From the NCBI GenBank assembly GCA_012513595.1, contig JAAZBY010000384.1:1-9488 (forward strand): a DNA stretch of 9,488 bases. The letters are read 5' to 3'. Of this stretch, positions 5,200 to 9,488 are shown piece after piece (positions within the stretch are counted from its first letter, which is position 1; every line of letters starts with the position of its first letter). The stretch is from Chloroflexota bacterium. GTDB taxonomy: Bacteria; Chloroflexota; Anaerolineae; UBA1429. Both the position numbers and the translations under genes were made by a program. Under the pieces are notes generated by a model, which was not told the origin of the DNA, ran no database searches, and saw only the letters and a program-made list of their open reading frames with translations.

Positions 5200-6519
5200 G
5201 TGCAGCTGCGCAGCTCCTGGTTGCAGTATCTGTCGCTGAACGCCGTCTACCTCGGCACCTCGTTCATGTGGAACATGCTGCACCCCATCGTCCTCCCGCT
5301 CCTGCTCCTCAACTACGGCTCAGAACAGACCAAGAACACGCGCCTGGGTGTCCTGACCTTTGCCGGGTACATCCTCGGCATGGTGGTGCAGCCCCTGGCT
5401 GGCGCGCTGAGCGACCGCACCCGCCACGTGCTGGGCCGCCGGCGCCCTTGGGTGCTCTATGGGTCGCTGGCGGCCATCGCTTCCCTGCTGCTCCTGAACG
5501 TGGCCTCGAGCTTCTGGATGCTGGCCGCGGCCTATCTTCTCCTGCAGATCACCTCCAACGCCGTGATCGGCCCCTGCCATGGCCTGATCCCCGACGCCCT
5601 CCCCGAGGGGCGCCGCGGACTGGCCATCGGCCTGCGCAACCTGCTGGACATGGCCGGCATCATCGGCGCGGCCTGCTGCGCCGGCTTCCTGGCCCGCACC
5701 GCCGGGGCCGACGCGCCCGTCGGCCTGCTCCTGGCGGCCGGGCTCCTGGCCGGCACCATGCTGCTGACGACCTTTGGCTCGCGCCTAGCCAGGGCACCGG
5801 CACGGCCCGCCGAGGCGGCGGCCGCCGTGCGCTCCGTCGGCGAGGTGCGCGAGCTCCTGCAGGTGGACCTGCGCCAGCACGTCGGCTACTGGCGGCTGCT
5901 GGCCTCGCGGTTCTGGCTGCTCCTGGCTACGTCGCTCCTGCTCTCCTTCGGCCTGTACTACATCCAGGACGCCCTGCGCCTGGAGGACCCGGCCGGGGCC
6001 GTCAGCAACCTGATGCTCGCCATCGGCATCCCGATGGCCTTGGTGGTCGTACCGGCCGGCATCCTCTCCGAGCGCTGGGGGCGCCGCGGCCTCAGCCTGG
6101 TGGGCTGCGGGCTGTTGGCTGTCTGTGTGGTGCTCCTGTCGGTGGCCCGCAGCGTGGCGACCATTCGGGCCCTCGGGCTGCTGGCCGGCGTCGGCATGGG
6201 CACCTTTGTCAGCGTCAACTGGGCCTGGGCCACTGACCTCGCCCCGCTCGACCAGGCCGGCAAGTATCTGGGCCTGGCCAACCTCACCACGGCGGGCACC
6301 AGCGCGCTGGGCAGGCTTATGGGCCCGGTGATCGACCTGGTCAACGCCTGGCACGAGAACGTCGGCTATCAGCTGGTGTTCCTGGTGGCCGCCGCAGCGG
6401 TGGTGGCGGCGCTTTACCAGACGCTGCGCATCCCCGAAACGCGCGGGCCCGTCGGCGCCGAGGGGGTGTTGGTCCGCGCCAGGCCGGGCAGGGCCCTCGC
6501 GACGCGAGGAAAGCGGTGA
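5200..6519 (+). CDS. MFS transporter, GPH/SLC45-like sugar or glycoside:cation symporter, copy 1 (439 aa)
   Basis: This is a membrane protein that should import a glycoside, sugar or hexuronide together with a cation. The sequence shows about twelve hydrophobic segments in two halves. The loop after the second helix carries GALSDRTRHVLGRRRP (68-83), the SDR...GRRRP form typical of GPH and SLC45 carriers. The matching loop in the second half is GILSERWGRRG (287-297). A hydrophilic linker (about 193-230) separates the halves. NWAWATDL (340-347) and GKYLGLANL (354-362) are strongly shared with the next gene. It starts at GTG after AAGGAGG. Its stop overlaps the start of copy 2 by four bases (GTGA), so the two are translationally coupled. 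Divergence from the sulfatase gene suggests a sulfated or uronic-acid glycoside cargo, but the cargo cannot be read from sequence. Confidence 0.85.
   Translation: MQLRSSWLQYLSLNAVYLGTSFMWNMLHPIVLPLLLLNYGSEQTKNTRLGVLTFAGYILGMVVQPLAGALSDRTRHVLGRRRPWVLYGSLAAIASLLLLNVASSFWMLAAAYLLLQITSNAVIGPCHGLIPDALPEGRRGLAIGLRNLLDMAGIIGAACCAGFLARTAGADAPVGLLLAAGLLAGTMLLTTFGSRLARAPARPAEAAAAVRSVGEVRELLQVDLRQHVGYWRLLASRFWLLLATSLLLSFGLYYIQDALRLEDPAGAVSNLMLAIGIPMALVVVPAGILSERWGRRGLSLVGCGLLAVCVVLLSVARSVATIRALGLLAGVGMGTFVSVNWAWATDLAPLDQAGKYLGLANLTTAGTSALGRLMGPVIDLVNAWHENVGYQLVFLVAAAAVVAALYQTLRIPETRGPVGAEGVLVRARPGRALATRGKR
6506..6510 (+). promoter_or_regulatory. Shine-Dalgarno of copy 2 inside the end of copy 1
   Basis: GAGGA, followed by 5 bases, precedes the GTG at 6516 while still coding for the last residues of the first transporter. 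It supports coupled re-initiation at the GTGA overlap. Confidence 0.6.
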
Positions 6520-7814
6520 CGGCGCGCACCCCCTGGGCGCGCTATGTCGCGCTGGACGCCGTCTACCTGGGCACCTCTTTCCTGTGGAACTCGCTCCACC
6601 CGATCGTCCTGCCGATCCTGCTCCTGGCCTACGGCTCCGAGGAAACCAAGAACACCCGTCTCGGGGTGTTGACCTTCGTGGGGCTCCTGGTGGCCATGGG
6701 GGTGCAACCCCTGGCCGGAGCCCTGAGCGACGCCACCAGGCACCGCCTCGGCCGGCGGCGCCCCTGGATCCTGGCCGGTGCGGCGGCCTCGGCGCTCTGC
6801 CTGGCCGGGTTGGCCGGCGCCGGTGGCTTTGGTGCGCTGGCCTTCTGGTACCTGGCCCTGCAGGTAGCCAGCAACGCGATGGTGGGCCCGGCCAACGCCC
6901 TCATCCCCGACGAGGTCCCCGCCCCGCATCGCGGCCCCGTTTCGGGCCTCAAGAACCTGCTGGACATGGCCGGCATCGTCCTGGCCGCGGCGGTCACCGG
7001 GCGGCTGATGGGCGGCAGCAGCCCGCGCGCCGAGCTGAACCTGGCCCTGATCGGCGCACTCTTGCTGCTCAGCGCCGGGCTGACGGCCTGGCGCCGGCCG
7101 GGCCACTCTGCCGCGGCGCCGAGCCCGGCGGCACCGAGCGCCTCGGCCCCGGCCGGCGTGGGCCCCGGGCTTCGCCGGCGGCTGGGAGTGCGCCTCAGCG
7201 AGAACCCCGCCTATGCCCGGCTGCTCACCTCGCGCTTCTGGCTCCTCCTGGCCACCTACCTGGTGCAGTCTTTTGCCCTGTACTACTTTCGCGATGCGCT
7301 CTCCCTGCGCGACCCCGCCGCAGCCATGGGCAGCCTGATGACCTGCATCGGCATCCCCCTGGCCGTGGCCGCCCTGCCCGCCGGCATTCTGTCGGAGCGC
7401 TGGGGGCGCCGCGGCCTCAGCCTGGCGGCCTGCGCGCTGGTCGGCGTCGGGCTGGGGTGCCTCCTGGCGGCGCGCGCCCTCGGCTCGATCCGCGCTCTGG
7501 GGGCGGTAGTCGGGCTCGGCATGGGCGTCTTTGTCAGCGTGAACTGGGCCTGGGCCACCGACCTGGTCCCCGCCGGTGAGGCGGGCAAGTATCTGGGCCT
7601 GGCCAACCTGGCCACGGCGGGGCCCAGCGCCCTGGCACGCCTGATGGGGCCGCTGATCGACGCCGCCAACGGCTGGCGGCCGGGCCTCGGCTACACCCTG
7701 CTCTTCGCGCTGGCCACGCTCGCGGCGGCGGTGGCCCTTGGCGTCACGGTGCGCATCCCCGAGACGCGCGGCCGCCACGCCGCCCTTCCGCAGCCGCCCG
7801 CTAACCCTGCTTGA
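6516..7814 (+). CDS. MFS transporter, GPH/SLC45-like, tandem paralogue copy 2 (432 aa)
   Basis: This is a paralogue of the preceding carrier with the same layout: GALSDATRHRLGRRRP (68-83), ILSERWGRRG (291-300), SVNWAWATDL (341-350), GKYLGLANL (358-366) and a final IPETRG (414-419). Aligned without gaps, 62 of 82 residues match between W7 and G88 of both, and about 108 of the first 190, so the pair arose by tandem duplication and then diverged. The main difference is the central linker: here it is Ala/Pro/Ser-rich (about 193-220), unlike copy 1. Helix 3-4 and helix 5-6 positions also differ, so cargo preference may have split. It uses a GTG start overlapping the TGA of copy 1. The TGA at 7812-7814 lies inside a good -35 hexamer for the next gene. 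Cation coupling and cargo are unknown. Confidence 0.85.
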   Translation: MTARTPWARYVALDAVYLGTSFLWNSLHPIVLPILLLAYGSEETKNTRLGVLTFVGLLVAMGVQPLAGALSDATRHRLGRRRPWILAGAAASALCLAGLAGAGGFGALAFWYLALQVASNAMVGPANALIPDEVPAPHRGPVSGLKNLLDMAGIVLAAAVTGRLMGGSSPRAELNLALIGALLLLSAGLTAWRRPGHSAAAPSPAAPSASAPAGVGPGLRRRLGVRLSENPAYARLLTSRFWLLLATYLVQSFALYYFRDALSLRDPAAAMGSLMTCIGIPLAVAALPAGILSERWGRRGLSLAACALVGVGLGCLLAARALGSIRALGAVVGLGMGVFVSVNWAWATDLVPAGEAGKYLGLANLATAGPSALARLMGPLIDAANGWRPGLGYTLLFALATLAAAVALGVTVRIPETRGRHAALPQPPANPA

Positions 7815-7839
7815 CAGGCCCTCCCACCCCGCCGACAAT
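7811..7839 (+). promoter_or_regulatory. Candidate sigma70 promoter for the aldolase, overlapping the transporter stop
   Basis: A perfect -35 TTGACA (7811-7816) includes the stop codon of the transporter gene; GACAAT (7834-7839) follows at the ideal 17 bp and matches the -10 at four of six positions. The start would be near 7846, about 30 bases before the ATG. The aldolase could therefore be made apart from the transporters. Confidence 0.5.
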
Positions 7840-7845
7840 CGGCGG
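7829..7845 (+). repeat. Small hairpin between transporter 2 and aldolase
   Basis: CCGCCGA (7829-7835) and TCGGCGG (7839-7845) form a 7-bp perfect stem with a CAA loop. It overlaps the candidate -10 and has no U-tract, so it is probably not a terminator; it may be an operator or chance. Confidence 0.3.
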
Positions 7846-7865
7846 CGCCGTCACCCCACTATCTC

Positions 7866-7871
7866 AGGGAG
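7866..7871 (+). promoter_or_regulatory. Ribosome binding site fixing the aldolase ATG
   Basis: AGGGAG lies 5 bases before the ATG at 7877. It favours this start over a TTG at 7811, which would add 22 residues not seen in the family. Confidence 0.7.
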
Positions 7872-7876
7872 AAACC

Positions 7877-8761
7877 ATGTCCGTCACCGGTGTATACCCG
7901 CCCATCGCCACGCCCTTTACCGACGGGGGCGCCCTCGACGCGCCCGCCCTGGCCGCCAACATCGCCCGCTGGAACACCACGGGGCTGCACGGCTACGTGG
8001 TGGCCGGCTCGAACGGCGAGAGCCCCCACCTCGACGATGACGAAGTCGCCACGGCGGTAGGGGTCGTCCGCCGGGCCGCCGTCGGCAAGACCGTCATCGC
8101 CGGCACCGGCCGCCAGTCTACCCAGGCGACCATCCGCCTGACCAAGGCCTGCGCCGACGCCGGCGCCGACCTGGCCCTGGTCGTGAACCCCTCCTTCTTC
8201 CCCGGCAGCCTGACCGCCGAGGTGCTCGCCGCCCACTATGTCGCCGTGGCCGACGCCTCACCGATCCCGATCCTGATCTACAACGTGCCCAAGTTCACCC
8301 ACCTGAACATCCCCGTGGCAGCGGTGGCGCGCGCCGCCACGCACCCGAACATCGTAGGGATCAAGGACTCCGCCGGAGATATCGGCCAGATCATCGAGCT
8401 CCTACGGGCCTGCCCGAGCGACTTTTCCGTCCTGCTGGGGAACTCGCCAGCCTTCTTGAGCGGCCTGCAGGTGGGGGCCACGGGGGGCATTCTGGCGCTG
8501 GCCAACGTCGCCCCGCGGGAGTGTGTGGCCATCTACGACCTGGTCGCTCAGGGGCGCCTCGCCGAGGCCAAGGCCATCCAGTTCCGGCTGATGCCGGTGG
8601 GCCGCGCGGTGACGGCGGGCTACGGCGTCCCGGGGCTCAAGGCGGCGCTGGACCTTCTCGGCTACACTGGCGGCTCGCCGCGCCTGCCCCTGCGCCCGCT
8701 CGAGCCGGCCAAGGTCGAGGAGCTGCGCGCGATCCTCGTCGAGGCCGGGCTGCTCGGCTAG
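7877..8761 (+). CDS. DapA/NAL-superfamily class I aldolase, HOGA-like branch (294 aa)
   Basis: Members form a Schiff base with pyruvate and make or cleave 2-keto acids. Catalytic landmarks are Y135 in IYNVP and the Schiff-base lysine K163 in VGIKDSAGD. The dihydrodipicolinate synthase motif GTTGE is here GSNGE (44-48), as in eukaryotic 4-hydroxy-2-oxoglutarate aldolase (HOGA). Further HOGA-like stretches are GRQSTQATI (78-86), VADASPIPIL (124-133), LALANV and YGVPGLKAALDLLGY. True lysine-pathway DapA is therefore unlikely. Two roles fit: 4-hydroxy-2-oxoglutarate cleavage to pyruvate and glyoxylate, or cleavage of 2-keto-3-deoxy sugar acids such as KDG, which would finish the breakdown of unsaturated uronic acid released by the PL8 lyase. 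Context favours the second, residues alone do not decide. It is soluble and about the usual length. It follows the transporter genes after 62 bases and has its own candidate promoter and terminator. Confidence 0.88.
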   Translation: MSVTGVYPPIATPFTDGGALDAPALAANIARWNTTGLHGYVVAGSNGESPHLDDDEVATAVGVVRRAAVGKTVIAGTGRQSTQATIRLTKACADAGADLALVVNPSFFPGSLTAEVLAAHYVAVADASPIPILIYNVPKFTHLNIPVAAVARAATHPNIVGIKDSAGDIGQIIELLRACPSDFSVLLGNSPAFLSGLQVGATGGILALANVAPRECVAIYDLVAQGRLAEAKAIQFRLMPVGRAVTAGYGVPGLKAALDLLGYTGGSPRLPLRPLEPAKVEELRAILVEAGLLG

Positions 8762-8768
8762 CACCGCT

Positions 8769-8806
8769 GGGGGCAGGCGCGGCTGGCCCGCACGGCCCCC
8801 TTTGTT
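8769..8806 (+). terminator. Intrinsic terminator after the aldolase
   Basis: GGGGGC (8769-8774) pairs with GCCCCC (8795-8800), followed directly by TTTGTT. The 20-base interior is GC-rich and can fold further. It starts 8 bases after the stop codon. Confidence 0.5.
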
Positions 8807-8836
8807 CGTGGCAGAGTCGCCCCGTTGCGGACTGCG

Positions 8837-8867
8837 CCCTGGCGGCGGCCGCAGCGGGGCGCCAGGG
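8837..8867. repeat. 8-bp inverted repeat
   Basis: CCCTGGCG (8837-8844) and CGCCAGGG (8860-8867) are exact reverse complements with a 15-base interior that contains GCGGCCGC. No U-tract follows, so a role as terminator is doubtful. Confidence 0.4.
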
Positions 8868-8905
8868 GTGGACTCGGCCGTAAAAGCTAGCAGCATCCCA
8901 GCCGC

Positions 8906-8927
8906 GCCCGCCAACCGGCTGGCGGGC
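8906..8927. repeat. 8-bp hairpin upstream of the receiver gene promoter
   Basis: GCCCGCCA (8906-8913) and TGGCGGGC (8920-8927) pair perfectly around a 6-base loop. It lies about 40 bases before the -35 and has no U-tract, so it could be a regulator-binding dyad or a mere stem. Confidence 0.4.
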
Positions 8928-8969
8928 ACGCAACCATCCCCACACGAGGTAAGACCGGTCGTTGCCCCC

Positions 8970-8998
8970 TTGACCTCTTGCCCATCTGCTGATAGAAC
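8970..8998 (+). promoter_or_regulatory. Candidate sigma70 promoter for the receiver-domain gene
   Basis: TTGACC (8970-8975, five of six) and TAGAAC (8993-8998, four of six) are 17 bp apart. The start would be near 9005, about 64 bases before the ATG at 9069. Confidence 0.5.
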
Positions 8999-9068
8999 TC
9001 AGACAGAGACCCACGGTAACGGCAACAAGCCCCCGGGCACAACCTGGCCTGCACGGGAGCAAGCTACC

Positions 9069-9488
9069 ATGCCCACCACGACCCGCCTGCTGCTCGCCGA
9101 CCACCACCCGCCGATCCTCGACTGGCTCCGACGCCTGCTGGAGCGCGGCCCGGCCTGCGAGGTCGTCGGCCAGGTGAGGCGCGCCGAGGCCGCCATCGCC
9201 GAGGCCGCCGCACTCCAGCCCGACCTCCTGATCCTCGCCTACGGCCTGCCCGGCCCACCCACCGCCGAGGTGGTGCGCCAGGTGCGAGAACGCTCCCCTA
9301 GCACGCGTATCCTCGTCTACACCGGCTTCCCGCGCGCCGCCTGCCTGCGCGAGGTGCGCGGCCTTGGCGTGGCGGGGTATCTCTCCAAGGCCGAGTCCCC
9401 AGAGACGGTCCTCGAGGCGATTGGCCAGGTGGCCCGCGGCGGGACGTGGTTCCCGCGGGACGTTCCGGAGCGCCCCGTGCCTGACGCC
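9069..9488 (+). CDS. Response-regulator-like protein with degenerate receiver domain, N-terminal part
   Basis: 140 codons are visible and the frame is open at the window's right edge. Residues 5-124 fit a CheY-like receiver of the NarL/FixJ type: LLLADHHPPIL where ADDHPxxR is usual, PDLLILAYGLPG (51-62), ILVYTG with T85 (81-86), GYLSKAE with K107 (103-109) and an EAI-QVARGG helix end (116-125). The phosphoacceptor position, normally the last D of PDxxLLD, is A57, and the second acidic pocket residue is H12. The conserved Thr and Lys remain. Such a domain cannot accept phosphate in the normal way and probably works as a protein-interaction or constitutively set module. A LuxR-type HTH may follow outside the window, as in most relatives, but this is not visible. 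GGGAG about 10 bases upstream supports the ATG. It may be unrelated to the glycan genes. Confidence 0.82.
   Translation, partial: MPTTTRLLLADHHPPILDWLRRLLERGPACEVVGQVRRAEAAIAEAAALQPDLLILAYGLPGPPTAEVVRQVRERSPSTRILVYTGFPRAACLREVRGLGVAGYLSKAESPETVLEAIGQVARGGTWFPRDVPERPVPDA

Larger units (their letters stand above)
8762..9068. other. 307-base intergenic region with hairpins and a promoter
   Basis: No ORF with a ribosome binding site is visible. From left to right it holds a terminator after the aldolase (8769-8806), an 8-bp inverted repeat (8837-8867), a second 8-bp hairpin (8906-8927) and a sigma70-like promoter (8970-8998) for the receiver-domain gene. The final 60 bases form that gene's leader, with GGGAG shortly before its ATG. 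Confidence 0.6.

Noticed and set aside
5200..7814. DNA direct repeats across the transporter genes as a mobile or recombination element
   Set aside because: The similarity follows codons of two paralogous carriers and is explained by gene duplication; no terminal inverted repeats or transposase are present.
6414..7838. 474-codon minus-strand ORF opposite transporter 2
   Set aside because: Its composition (Gln, Gly, Arg, Ala) is that of a shadow frame, and the plus-strand carrier has clear motifs.
7811..7876. TTG start adding 22 residues to the aldolase
   Set aside because: The ATG at 7877 has AGGGAG 5 bases upstream and begins where DapA-family proteins begin; the added residues cover the promoter and a hairpin.
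7877..8761. Lysine-pathway dihydrodipicolinate synthase (dapA)
   Set aside because: GTTGE is replaced by GSNGE and several long stretches follow the HOGA pattern, so the dapA name would mislead.

Overview
This is a very GC-rich window (roughly two thirds G+C by eye) of densely packed bacterial genes with sigma70-type promoters and strong Shine-Dalgarno sites. It carries no rRNA, tRNA or other phylogenetic marker, so I cannot name the organism. A free-living, high-GC, carbohydrate-degrading bacterium, such as a Chloroflexota-like lineage, would fit, but that is only an impression. I see no insertion sequence, CRISPR array or phage gene.

The left half (1-4994) is all on the minus strand. In transcription order it reads: a formylglycine-type sulfatase (4994-3546); a 330-base regulatory gap with two candidate promoters and a terminator-like hairpin; a DegT/DnrJ/EryC1/StrS PLP aminotransferase (3215-2001); a PanB-family ketopantoate hydroxymethyltransferase (1988-1137); a perfect 12-bp hairpin; and the N-terminal part of a family 8 polysaccharide lyase (1044 to beyond base 1). 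The right half is on the plus strand. From a divergent promoter region (4995-5199) it reads: two tandem paralogous MFS transporters of the GPH/SLC45 type (5200-6519 and 6516-7814, overlapping by 4 bases); a DapA/HOGA-family aldolase with its own candidate promoter (7877-8761); a terminator and hairpin-rich gap; and the start of a receiver-domain protein that lacks the phosphoacceptor aspartate (9069 to beyond 9488).

The likely theme is use of sulfated, uronic-acid-containing glycans. The PL8 lyase would cut uronide chains by beta-elimination, the sulfatase would remove sulfate esters, the GPH-type transporters would import glycosides or uronides, and the DapA-family aldolase could cleave a 2-keto-3-deoxy acid. 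Neither the lyase nor the sulfatase has a visible signal peptide, so the chemistry may take place in the cytoplasm on imported oligosaccharides. The aminotransferase-PanB pair does not fit a plain catabolic scheme and is the least explained part. The most striking oddities are the aspartate-less receiver, the duplicated transporter pair, the PanB homologue with an altered conserved motif, and the promoter-to-hairpin segment upstream of the aminotransferase.
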